A stretch of DNA of 42,536 bases from Nitrosopelagicus sp. REDSEA-S31_B2 (GCA_001627235.1 LUPB01000007.1:1-42536); one strand, 5' to 3'. Shown: positions 29,735 to 38,798, counted from the stretch's first letter. A program made the numbers and translations. Notes: a model not told the origin generated them from the sequence alone.

Positions 29735-29796
29735 TCTGGGATGATGATCAGAGTGTCGGATTCATGAAGAAATAAGCTCTGGGGTATCTGACCAGA
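29735..29796 (+). ncRNA. C/D box sRNA candidate
   Basis: Terminal stem TCTGG/CCAGA; C box ATGATGA 29741-29747; D'-like CGGA 29757-29760; C' ATGAAGA 29764-29770; D box CTGA 29788-29791. Confidence 0.7.
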
Positions 29797-29852
29797 AATG
29801 GTTATTTTAGTAGAACCTTTGTTATATATGGTACGGTACTATACGGTAATAC

Positions 29853-29960
29853 ATGATACAATGTGAATATTGTAACAAAGGCTTTATCGAAAGCCAAAAT
29901 GGATTAGCTGAAAAGACATTTCATCAGTTATTGCATGACCCGGAGATTATCAACAAGTAA
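29853..29960 (+). CDS. 35-aa C2H2-type zinc-finger microprotein
   Basis: MIQCEYCNKGFIESQNGLAEKTFHQLLHDPEIINK*; CxxC...HxxxxH; TATATATG ~26 nt upstream fits a leaderless transcript. Confidence 0.7.
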   Translation: MIQCEYCNKGFIESQNGLAEKTFHQLLHDPEIINK

Positions 29961-30023
29961 TCCCGCACGTTTTTCTTTTTTTATACTCCACTTTTTAAAC
30001 CAGCAATGTAATTTCAGATTGTC

Positions 30024-31235
30024 ATGGTTGATAAAAAACGGGCAAAAAAACAACCAAACAAAACAAAGAGAGACCCAAATCCAACACAGTTATTCAATAA
30101 AGTAAATTCTGTTTCAGAATCAACAAAAGCATTATCAAAAGAGATCAAAGGAATGGCAAGGATCTTCAAAGAAAATCAAAAGATTTTGGTATCAATGAGC
30201 AGTATGATGGAGTCATTGAACGCAGCAATGGCACAAATGCAAAAACAGGCAAAGCAGATAGACATTATCGAGGAAGATACACAGAGATTATTTACAGGAT
30301 TGAATCAGGTAAAGGTTCATGAGAAGTTTATAACAAAATTGAACAGTCAAACAGAGCAATTAGATAAGAAAATTTCTAAAATTAGTGCAAAACAAGATGC
30401 AATGCCAAAAACTAGCGATATTATGAAGACAATTTCAGAGAGCAAACAATCAATTAAAAATAATTCAGAAATGATCATGAAAATTGCAAATAGGGTTGAT
30501 GAAGTAAAGGACAAGATTAATGAAAAACCAGGCAAAGGACAGAATGATATTACAAAACAGATAGAAGAACTAAGAGAAAATATCAAATCAATAAGCAGTA
30601 GAACAGGCGATATAGGAAAGGATATGTCAAATCTCAAAAATGAGATTGGTGGTTTGGTATCAAGTCCAAAAATTTCATCTTTGATAGGAGATGGAATGAA
30701 GACATTCAAATCAGAAATTGAGGAGAAGATATCAAATATTTCAAATATGATTAACCGTTCAGATCAATTAGCCTCAGAATTTCATCAAAAAACAGACAAA
30801 GTTATTCATGAATTACAAGGAGTAAAAGGAGTAACAAACAAGGCGTCAGATGATGCGTCAAAAGAAGTTATGGCAATTTTGAAACTAAACGAATATCAAT
30901 CAAGCATAAGAATGCAAGCAGAATCAAAATATGGAGATATAAAAGATGTTGAGAAGATGGCCATGCAGACAACAGAATTGATCAATTTGTTTGATAAGCT
31001 GTCAATTGAGACTGAAGATAAGATTCCGTTACCACATGAAGTAAGACGATGGGCAGTAGGCAAGATTTTTGATTGTGCAGATAGATGGGAACTAAGATTT
31101 TCAGAAGTGTTTGGCATATTGATAGACAACTTGGGAAGAGATTTGTTAAAAGAAGCAATTAGAATTCCTCAAGTTAGAGATATTTTTGGAATTCGTGCAG
31201 TTGATGAAATTAGAAATGAATTAAATATTTCTTAG
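30024..31235 (+). CDS. Long coiled-coil protein with lysine-rich N-terminus and globular C-terminus
   Basis: Extended heptad-like region, then IPLPHEVRRWAVGKIFDCADRWELRFSEVFGILIDNLGRDLLKEAIR. Confidence 0.8.
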   Translation: MVDKKRAKKQPNKTKRDPNPTQLFNKVNSVSESTKALSKEIKGMARIFKENQKILVSMSSMMESLNAAMAQMQKQAKQIDIIEEDTQRLFTGLNQVKVHEKFITKLNSQTEQLDKKISKISAKQDAMPKTSDIMKTISESKQSIKNNSEMIMKIANRVDEVKDKINEKPGKGQNDITKQIEELRENIKSISSRTGDIGKDMSNLKNEIGGLVSSPKISSLIGDGMKTFKSEIEEKISNISNMINRSDQLASEFHQKTDKVIHELQGVKGVTNKASDDASKEVMAILKLNEYQSSIRMQAESKYGDIKDVEKMAMQTTELINLFDKLSIETEDKIPLPHEVRRWAVGKIFDCADRWELRFSEVFGILIDNLGRDLLKEAIRIPQVRDIFGIRAVDEIRNELNIS

Positions 31236-33250
31236 ACATCTTGTGAGACATCATATTCTTGCATTTTTTGTTTCTTTTTATTGAGAACAGCAAATATTCC
31301 TAGAATTGCTGCAATCCAAATAGAACTGAAAATTATATTTGAGAAACTGACATACATGTAAGGAATAGCATCAGCAATATTTTCTTGAATTAATACAGCA
31401 CGGCTGTTAATATCTAACATTCCAGTATGGTATGCGGCGCTATCAGTTGGAACTGCTGCAATTTTTTCTGCGCTAATCAACATTGTATCTAGATCAGCTT
31501 GAATTCTTACAAAGTTAGTTGAATCAGTTGGAAATATCCATACAGGATTACCAGTTTCAGGAAGATTTGCCTTAATGGAATTAATGTCAGCAATGATAGT
31601 TTGAGGATCTGATGTTGCAACAATTCTATCTAAGAAACCAACTGATTGATCAAGTGGATAGACATCATTTGCATAACCAGTAAATGCCATGTATGCACCA
31701 ATTACAATAATTGCAAATATTCCTCCAAGTGCAAGTTTATAGAAATTATTAGCCATTTTTTCTTCCTTTGTTATTTTATGCTTTGTAGATTGTGGTCTTT
31801 TATATCTTGTATGAGAGAAACTTAGCCACGCAATGTAAAAGAATCCAACTGCTTGTAAAGCAATTATAGGCACAAATATTGGATTATTGGAAAATATTGC
31901 AATGAAAATTCCTAGTATTCCATATACAGCAAAGAACATTTCCAACAAAGTGGTCTTTGAGAATGGTAGATTGTATGCTTTATCTCTCCAGTCATCATCA
32001 TTTTTAACGATTCCATATTTTGGAGTTCTAAGAAATTCATTCTTTTTCCCAAATACACCATCAAAGACTGCTACCGTATTATTTACAGACATTCCAATGG
32101 AATAAACAAGAAGGTATGGCAACGCTTTCGCTTTTGCTTTCCAATCATTTTTGTACATTTTATGAATAACAAGAAGGTATGCGCCAGGTCCCATAGCAAG
32201 ATATGTTGCTAGTGTTAACGCAGGCAGAAAACTGACAATGTAAAGATTAACTTCAGACGCAAGAAGTATTGGAAGTGTGATGAACTGTATGAGCATCAAT
32301 GGGAAGACTATGTGTCTAGTAAGTTGAATAAATGCTTGTAATTTGGTATCAAAAGCTATTTTTCTTTTAACTAGAATATCTCCAAGAAGTTTTACCGCAC
32401 ATTGTATAGATCCTTTAGCCCAACGGAATTGTTGTCTTTTTGCACCATTCATTTGAACAGGAAGTTCAGCATCTACTACAATATCAGGTAAGAAAAGACA
32501 TTTCCAACCTTTCATTTGAGCCCTATAACTCAGATCCAAATCTTCAACAAGTGTAGCAGTATGCCAACCACCTGCATCATCAATACACTCTTTTCTCCAG
32601 ATACCAGCAGTGCCATTAAAATTCATGAAAAGTTTAGAGTTGCTTTTTGCTTTTTGTTCTACCAAGAAATGAAAATCAAGATTTAGAGCTTGAGCCTGTG
32701 TTAGAGCAGAATAGTTTTCATTGATATGTCCCCATCTACATTGAACTAAACCTATATTTGATTTTGCAAAATGAGGCATTGCCTTTTTCAAATACCAATT
32801 TGGAGGAATAAAGTCAGCATCAAAAATTGCAACAAATTCACTATCAGTAGATTTCATTGCATGTTTTAGAGCACCAGCTTTGTATCCATTTCTTGTTCCT
32901 CTACGAATATGTTGAATATCAAATCCTAAATTTTGGTATTTTTTTACAGTGTTTGACATTGTTGTAACGGTATCATCATCTGAATCATCTAAAACCATAA
33001 TTCGCATCTTATCTTTTGGATAATCCTGTTGACATACAGCATCAACTAATCTTGTTGCAACGTATTTTTCATTGTAAATTGGAAGTTGGATTGTGATAGT
33101 TGGTTCGCCTACCTCAACAACAGAATTTTTGTCTTTTCTGTGACTGGATAGAAATGCCAAATAATAGAAATTACAGGTATAACCAATAATCAGGATTGCA
33201 CAAAATATGAAGATTTGAAATACAAATTGAGTGAACGGATTACCTTCCAA
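31232..33250 (-). CDS. Family 2 (processive, cellulose-synthase-like) membrane glycosyltransferase with extra C-terminal TM-flanked domain; TTG start
   Basis: VLDDSDDDT, FDADFIPP, LVEDLDLSYRAQMKGW, QQFRWAKGS (Q/RxxRW). Confidence 0.92.
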   Translation of the reverse strand: MEGNPFTQFVFQIFIFCAILIIGYTCNFYYLAFLSSHRKDKNSVVEVGEPTITIQLPIYNEKYVATRLVDAVCQQDYPKDKMRIMVLDDSDDDTVTTMSNTVKKYQNLGFDIQHIRRGTRNGYKAGALKHAMKSTDSEFVAIFDADFIPPNWYLKKAMPHFAKSNIGLVQCRWGHINENYSALTQAQALNLDFHFLVEQKAKSNSKLFMNFNGTAGIWRKECIDDAGGWHTATLVEDLDLSYRAQMKGWKCLFLPDIVVDAELPVQMNGAKRQQFRWAKGSIQCAVKLLGDILVKRKIAFDTKLQAFIQLTRHIVFPLMLIQFITLPILLASEVNLYIVSFLPALTLATYLAMGPGAYLLVIHKMYKNDWKAKAKALPYLLVYSIGMSVNNTVAVFDGVFGKKNEFLRTPKYGIVKNDDDWRDKAYNLPFSKTTLLEMFFAVYGILGIFIAIFSNNPIFVPIIALQAVGFFYIAWLSFSHTRYKRPQSTKHKITKEEKMANNFYKLALGGIFAIIVIGAYMAFTGYANDVYPLDQSVGFLDRIVATSDPQTIIADINSIKANLPETGNPVWIFPTDSTNFVRIQADLDTMLISAEKIAAVPTDSAAYHTGMLDINSRAVLIQENIADAIPYMYVSFSNIIFSSIWIAAILGIFAVLNKKKQKMQEYDVSQDV

Positions 33251-33301
33251 TATCTATCACTTTAGAATTTGTACGGTGGTATATATCTGAAATCAGAGAT
33301 A

Positions 33302-34255
33302 TTACTTTTGTTCAAAGATCTTAATGGCTTTTGGAGGACAAACACCCTCACATGCAAGACAGAATATACAATCTGGTTCTTTTGACATTAATGGTTTCTT
33401 ATCAGATGCAGCGTTTCCAGGGAATTCTGCAAATTCGTATACTCCAACAGGACATGCATCAATACATGCACCATCTGCAACACAAATATCAAAGTCAACG
33501 GATACAAATTCTCCCCATACACCCATAATTGCATTCTCGGTTCCAACTCTACCCCAAGTTTTAATCTCATGGCCAGTCTCAGCTTCAAATGATGGAGATT
33601 GTTTCATTTTAGATTTGTAATCAACATCAATTGGACCAGGTTTTGCACCATCAAATGCTTCAGCAGCAGATTCATCAAGTTCTTCAATTTCCTCTTCTTC
33701 TGCAACTTTCACTTTTGGTTTTGCGTTTAGTACAATCATTGCAAGTGGTGTTAATTCTTCTAAACGTTTGATTGATTCTTTTTCAGAAATTTTTTCAAGT
33801 TTCATTAATGCTGCACGGAATTTTTCTTCAAGTATAGTATTACGTAAAATTGTATCAGTAACCATTTTTGCAAAATGATCAGCCTTTTTTCTATAATCTT
33901 TCAACCAATGTGGGTCACCAAATTTATCAATTGGCCAAATTTGGTAAATGATGTCAACTACTTCGCCAGTTACAATCTCTACTGTAACTTCCAAGTCGAC
34001 TTTTTCGTAACCTTTGGCAAATTGATCAGACATGTTTTCTTCAGACCAATGATATGTAGCAAAAATTCTATCAGCATAAACTTCCATTTCAAATGCTTTT
34101 TTGAGACCATCATGGATGGATTTGATTTCTAAAGGATCATCTAATCGAAATGGTAAACGATACAAACCAAGCTTAAAACCATGTAATGGATAAACTCCTC
34201 TTTTTGCAGTAGGGGATTCCATTGTGTATACTCGATCTTTGAGTAAGAGTGACAT
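33302..34255 (-). CDS. Ferredoxin-type protein with ~230-aa N-terminal domain
   Basis: C-terminal CVADGACIDACPVGVYEF and CIFCLACEGVCPPKAIKIF cluster motifs. Confidence 0.88.
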   Translation of the reverse strand: MSLLLKDRVYTMESPTAKRGVYPLHGFKLGLYRLPFRLDDPLEIKSIHDGLKKAFEMEVYADRIFATYHWSEENMSDQFAKGYEKVDLEVTVEIVTGEVVDIIYQIWPIDKFGDPHWLKDYRKKADHFAKMVTDTILRNTILEEKFRAALMKLEKISEKESIKRLEELTPLAMIVLNAKPKVKVAEEEEIEELDESAAEAFDGAKPGPIDVDYKSKMKQSPSFEAETGHEIKTWGRVGTENAIMGVWGEFVSVDFDICVADGACIDACPVGVYEFAEFPGNAASDKKPLMSKEPDCIFCLACEGVCPPKAIKIFEQK

Positions 34256-34307
34256 TTACTTTGAAGCGTTTTCAATTATTTAAAAACGTTATCGAGTAAA
34301 TATTGAA

Positions 34308-34358
34308 AAAAATGATCACTTGGTGAGAATTAAGCGTGAAAACCGCACTATCATTTTT
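34308..34358. promoter_or_regulatory. Inverted repeat with internal hairpins in the divergent intergenic region
   Basis: AAAAATGAT...ATCATTTTT (9-bp arms); inner CAC-TTG-GTG and GCG-TGAAAAC-CGC; right arm merges into the nadK TATA-like TTTTTAAATG. Confidence 0.4.
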
Positions 34359-34385
34359 AAATGCGATATAGGGTGAAGAGACTGC

Positions 34386-35201
34386 TTGAAACTAAACAAA
34401 GTAGCCATAGTGAGTAAATTTGGATCAAAAATTTCTGAAGACGCTGCAGAAATGATTGCAAAAAAAATGATTGCAAAAAAGATCAAAGTCTATACAATTG
34501 CTCCTGTTAGCGTACAAGGAGCCGAGAAAGTTGAATCGTTGGATGACTTTACAAAGATAAAATTAGATTTGGTAGTTACATTAGGAGGAGATGGTACTAC
34601 ATTAAGGGCATTTAGGAATTTACGTAATGAGACTCCAATTTTGACAATCAATGTAGGCGGAAATCGTGGCATATTGTCAGAAATAACATTAGATGATTTT
34701 GACGATGCAATAACCGCAATCACAAAAAATGAAATTTGGTTAGATAAAAGAACAAGAGTTGTTGCATCATGTAATGGTGAAGAATTTTCACCAGCATTAA
34801 ATGAGATTTATGTAAACCGTAAAAATTTAACAAAAACTGCCGAATTTGAAATTAGATTTCAAAGTGATACAGTAAAACAAAAAATGGATGGAGTGATAAT
34901 TTCAACACCTAGTGGCTCAACAGGTCATTCTTTTTCAATAGGAGGACCATTATTACATGAGAGTTTGGATGTGTTAATTATCACACCTGTTGCACCAGTT
35001 CATAGATTACCATCAATTGTTGTACCTGATGAAAAAATTGAGATAAATTGTTCACATGATTGTAACATAGTAATGGATGCACAGATGATAAAATCATCTG
35101 AATTTGATCAGAAAATTACTATAAAGAAATTCAAGAAGCAAGCAGTTTTTGTGAGATTAAAGAAGAAAGGTCTAAGACAAATGAATAAACTTGGTTTTTA
35201 G
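34386..35201 (+). CDS. nadK: NAD kinase
   Basis: LVVTLGGDGTTLRAFR, STPSGSTGHSFSIGGPLLHESLDVLIITPV. Confidence 0.95.
   Translation: MKLNKVAIVSKFGSKISEDAAEMIAKKMIAKKIKVYTIAPVSVQGAEKVESLDDFTKIKLDLVVTLGGDGTTLRAFRNLRNETPILTINVGGNRGILSEITLDDFDDAITAITKNEIWLDKRTRVVASCNGEEFSPALNEIYVNRKNLTKTAEFEIRFQSDTVKQKMDGVIISTPSGSTGHSFSIGGPLLHESLDVLIITPVAPVHRLPSIVVPDEKIEINCSHDCNIVMDAQMIKSSEFDQKITIKKFKKQAVFVRLKKKGLRQMNKLGF
34452..34480 (+). repeat. 15-bp near-perfect tandem duplication in nadK (MIAKK MIAKK)
   Basis: ATGATTGCAAAAAA repeated back-to-back. Confidence 0.8.
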
Positions 35202-35676
35202 AGTTTTAGATGCTACTGCATTTTATGCAGGAATACCATTTTCTTCTAATGATTCTTTTATGACAACAAGTGTAGTATATGGAGAAATAGAACACATCAA
35301 ATCAAAACAGGGTGCATTAGAAATGTTACAACAAACAAATAGACTTCAAGTTAGAGACCCAAGAGAAGAAACTATCAAAATAGTTAATGAAACAGCAGAA
35401 AAAACAGGTGATAAAATAACAATATCTGAACAAGATGCATCAATCATAGCATTAGCATTGGAAAATAATGCTGAATTGATTACAGATGATTTTGCAGTTA
35501 CAAATATTGCAAGACAGTTAGAAATTAAAACATCCTCATTAATGACAGATGGAATTAGCAAAGTAGGCAAATGGATCAGTTATTGTTCAGTGTGTGGAAA
35601 AGAATTTCAAAAAGAAAGAGAATGTCCAATTTGTGGTAATAAATTAAATAGAAAATTAATTAAAAAATCAATTTAA
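35191..35676 (+). CDS. nob1: Nob1-like endoribonuclease (PIN domain plus zinc ribbon); TTG start
   Basis: VLDATAFYAG PIN start, CSVCGKEFQKERECPICGNKL zinc ribbon. Confidence 0.9.
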   Translation: MVFRVLDATAFYAGIPFSSNDSFMTTSVVYGEIEHIKSKQGALEMLQQTNRLQVRDPREETIKIVNETAEKTGDKITISEQDASIIALALENNAELITDDFAVTNIARQLEIKTSSLMTDGISKVGKWISYCSVCGKEFQKERECPICGNKLNRKLIKKSI

Positions 35677-36359
35677 GATTCGTGTAATGTTTTTTGTCCA
35701 GACTTTTTGAAGTTTTTGTTCTTATTTTGTAACATTTTTTTAATTTTTTTTGCCTTTGCTTCACCCAAACCAGGTGTTTTTGCAAGTTCGTTGATAGGAG
35801 CACATAATGCATCAAGAGGGGTGCCAAATTTTTCGAGTAACCGTATTGCAGATTTTTCACCAACACCAGGAAGACTAGACAGTACAGATAGTTGCTGTTT
35901 CTCAATATTGTTTGATTTTTTAATTTTCTTAAGAAATGGACCTTTTGTTACTTCTTTTCGTGAAGAAAGAGAAACAAGTAGTTTTGCAGTATGTGTTGCG
36001 CTGGGAGTAGGGATTATTGGGATTTTGAATTCTAATGCCACAGTAGACAGTGCACCGTAAAAAATCAGAGGATTGTCAGTTAATTCTTCAATTTCATCTA
36101 CATTTCCTTCAACTAGCAATATTGGGTGTTGATAATGTTCAGTTAGTCTATTACATTGATCAAACAAACGTCCATCAAAAATTGAAGAGAGTAAATCACT
36201 GATACTTTTTCTTTCAACTACAGTTTCAGGTGCAACAATATAATCTCCTATTGGAAGCGTTTTTACTTCAGTTTTTACACCAATTGCAGATAATAATTTT
36301 GGAATTCCACTCTTTTTTTCTCTCTCATCAACTATAATTCGTAATTCTTCAATTTTCAC
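35673..36359 (-). CDS. XPF/ERCC4-type structure-specific nuclease (no helicase)
   Basis: IVDEREKKSGIPKLL, VVERKSISDLLSSI, C-terminal tandem HhH. Confidence 0.93.
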   Translation of the reverse strand: MKIEELRIIVDEREKKSGIPKLLSAIGVKTEVKTLPIGDYIVAPETVVERKSISDLLSSIFDGRLFDQCNRLTEHYQHPILLVEGNVDEIEELTDNPLIFYGALSTVALEFKIPIIPTPSATHTAKLLVSLSSRKEVTKGPFLKKIKKSNNIEKQQLSVLSSLPGVGEKSAIRLLEKFGTPLDALCAPINELAKTPGLGEAKAKKIKKMLQNKNKNFKKSGQKTLHES

Positions 36360-36398
36360 AATTAGGTTACAGGTTCTATGTTAAAATTTGTTAAGGTG

Positions 36399-36779
36399 TT
36401 ATGACGATGGTTTATCAGTTGGAGGGTTTGGATTTTTTAGCATCTCTTGAATTTTTTGTTCTTGTTCTTGAAGACTAGTTTTTAGTCGTTCTTCTTGTTT
36501 TGCGAGAACAGTTGATTTTGTTTTGGATAATTCCTTTTTTTCTTCTAGTTCATCAATTAATGATTTTTTGTCAGATTTGATGAGTATTGTTCCAGCGTAT
36601 TTGAAAACTTGATCATCATCAGATGCTTTTTTTAATTCTTCCAAGGCTCGGTCTGATTCAGCATTCTCCATTTCAACTTGTTGCTTTTGCATTAAGATTG
36701 ATTGGAGATTTTGTTGAGATTGTTGCATTTTTGCAATTTGTTCTTGTAACCAAGGTGGCATCTGTTGTCCTGCTGACAT
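36399..36779 (-). CDS. pfdB: Prefoldin subunit beta
   Basis: Coiled coil with VFKYAGTILIKSDKKSLIDELEEKKE. Confidence 0.92.
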   Translation of the reverse strand: MSAGQQMPPWLQEQIAKMQQSQQNLQSILMQKQQVEMENAESDRALEELKKASDDDQVFKYAGTILIKSDKKSLIDELEEKKELSKTKSTVLAKQEERLKTSLQEQEQKIQEMLKNPNPPTDKPSS

Positions 36780-36803
36780 GATTTAGGATTTATTGTTGTT
36801 TTA

Positions 36804-37049
36804 TTATATCTTTACAGAGTTTATGGTATCATATGAAGCCTGTAATAGACGAAGTGTAGAATTTAGATTTGCTCGTAAGTGAGGTAAGTGTTCAGATTCA
36901 AGTTCAATGAGAATTTCTTTATCAAGAGAGATTTTTGTTTTAGTTGGATTTTCAGGATAAAATTCATTATCAGTATTAATTGAATGATATATTGAAGAAG
37001 TTTCTTTATCAGAAAAGAATTGAATTTTTGCGTTAAATTTTAACGTCAT
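36804..37049 (-). CDS. KEOPS complex Pcc1-like subunit
   Basis: Small protein with ISLDKEILIELESEHLPHLRANLNSTLRLLQAS, located in the exosome superoperon. Confidence 0.78.
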   Translation of the reverse strand: MTLKFNAKIQFFSDKETSSIYHSINTDNEFYPENPTKTKISLDKEILIELESEHLPHLRANLNSTLRLLQASYDTINSVKI

Positions 37050-37254
37050 ATGCAGTTCCAGCTATCTTTAGTCCACATTTTTTGCAGGCCCAAATTCCAA
37101 CTGCTTCACGGATTATAGGACCGCCACATTCTGGACATTTTCTTTTACTTTTCATCAAATGATGAACTTGTGTGTATTGCTTACGAATTTTGATTCCATA
37201 TCTTGGTCCTAGTCCTTTTAGTGTAGTTTGTTTTTTTGCCATTCTAATTATCAC
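37033..37254 (-). CDS. rpl37ae: 50S ribosomal protein L37Ae
   Basis: GLGPRYGIKIRKQY...CPECGGPIIREAVGIWACKKCG. Confidence 0.95.
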   Translation of the reverse strand: MIIRMAKKQTTLKGLGPRYGIKIRKQYTQVHHLMKSKRKCPECGGPIIREAVGIWACKKCGLKIAGTAYDVKI

Positions 37255-37255
37255 T

Positions 37256-38062
37256 TTATTTTGTTTGTTTTATAATCTCTCGTATTTTAGCGCCTGCTTT
37301 AATTGACATCTCAGAGCATTTGATTAGTTCTTCAGCAGTAAATCCATCATGTCCACCTTTTTGCAGTGCGACTACATTACCATCAGAGTTTGTTGTAATT
37401 GTGATTCTGGCATCCATTATGGACCACTCATCAATTGTAGGATCAACTAGAATGTATTCTCCAATTTTTGCCATTGTTACAGATACAGGTAAGGTTGTAA
37501 CCGGAGGTTCTGTAAATTGATCTTCGACTTTTACAGGAGCATCATCTTGCATTTCATATTTTGGGATTTTACAAGAATTGATAGCAGCCGTTGAAGCATA
37601 AGAACATGCATCAAATAAATTTCCATCATGATCAGTTACAGCATTATCACAAAATATTCCAATTACAGATTTGTCTTTTTCTAAAACAAGTTGTTTCATA
37701 TCTAACATTCCACTTTCTCTAATTCCTCTATCAGTAACTCTTGCAAGTTCTACAACATCAGGTGTTGGAGGACCAGTTTCTGCAGAAGGATGTGCAATTG
37801 GTAAAATTTCGGCAGTACAAATCAACATTCCTTTGTCACCAGTATCAGGGAAAGGACGTTCTGGTTGAATTTTTACACCAGCAACAACTTCAGTGTCACC
37901 AAGTCGTGCACGTGCTGAGCCTTCAGCCTTTGGTATTACATTAAGATCAATAGTTAATTGACGTGATTCATCAAATTCACGACCATCAACTCGTTTTCCT
38001 TCTTTAAGTAAATCTAGAATTTGATTTCTCTTTAATTGATCAATAATTAATCCATCACTCAT
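37256..38062 (-). CDS. rrp42: Exosome complex subunit Rrp42
   Basis: RNase PH fold; GKRVDGREFDESRQLTIDLNVIPKAEGSARARLGDTEVVAGVK. Confidence 0.95.
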   Translation of the reverse strand: MSDGLIIDQLKRNQILDLLKEGKRVDGREFDESRQLTIDLNVIPKAEGSARARLGDTEVVAGVKIQPERPFPDTGDKGMLICTAEILPIAHPSAETGPPTPDVVELARVTDRGIRESGMLDMKQLVLEKDKSVIGIFCDNAVTDHDGNLFDACSYASTAAINSCKIPKYEMQDDAPVKVEDQFTEPPVTTLPVSVTMAKIGEYILVDPTIDEWSIMDARITITTNSDGNVVALQKGGHDGFTAEELIKCSEMSIKAGAKIREIIKQTK

Positions 38063-38796
38063 TGTTTCTCACCATTTGCAAAGAACTTGTCTTGTAAAGC
38101 CTTCTTTTGTATTTCATAGACTTGATTACAACCATCAATTCCAATTTCAATACATTGTTTATACTCCTCAGGAGTAAGAATACCATCTAATTGTAATAAT
38201 GTAATCTTTTTCAAATTTGGCATATAACCAATTGGAAGATCAGCTTGTCCTGCCTGGTCTTCTTCGTTATTAACATCTAAGATAACAGCATCTGCAGCTT
38301 TTCCTGCAGCACATCCTGCTACAAGATCACGCATTGGAATTCCAGCATCTGCTAATGCAACTGAAGCACCAGTTAATGCAGCACATCTTGTACCACCATC
38401 TGCTTGTAAAACTTCCATGTATACATCAACTGCAGTTCGTGGAAATTCTTTTAGCATGACAGCAGGTTCTAATGCTTCTTTGATTACTTTACTAATTTCA
38501 ACTTCTCTTCTAGAAGGTGCAGGATTTTTTCTTTCACCAACAGAAAATGGTGCCATGTGGTATCTACAACGTAAAATTCCAGTATCTGTGTCAGACATGT
38601 GTTTTGGATGAACATCTCTTGGACCATAGACACCTACGAGAATCTTGTTATCACCAAATTCTATGTATGCAGAACCATTAGCATTTTTTAATACTCCTGC
38701 CTTTATTGTGACTTTTCTAGTTTCGTTAACTTTTCTTCCGTCACATCTTATTCCATTTTCATCTAATAATACAATATCTGTGTCTCTTCCACCCAT
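38059..38796 (-). CDS. rrp41: Exosome complex subunit Rrp41
   Basis: GIRCDGRKVNETRKVTIKAGVLKNANGSAYIEFGDNKILVGVYGPR. Confidence 0.96.
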   Translation of the reverse strand: MGGRDTDIVLLDENGIRCDGRKVNETRKVTIKAGVLKNANGSAYIEFGDNKILVGVYGPRDVHPKHMSDTDTGILRCRYHMAPFSVGERKNPAPSRREVEISKVIKEALEPAVMLKEFPRTAVDVYMEVLQADGGTRCAALTGASVALADAGIPMRDLVAGCAAGKAADAVILDVNNEEDQAGQADLPIGYMPNLKKITLLQLDGILTPEEYKQCIEIGIDGCNQVYEIQKKALQDKFFANGEKQ

Positions 38797-38798
38797 TT

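Noticed and set aside
34452-34480. 15-bp tandem duplication in nadK as a functional signal
   Set aside because: In-frame MIAKK duplication within an alpha-helix; most simply replication slippage in A-rich sequence
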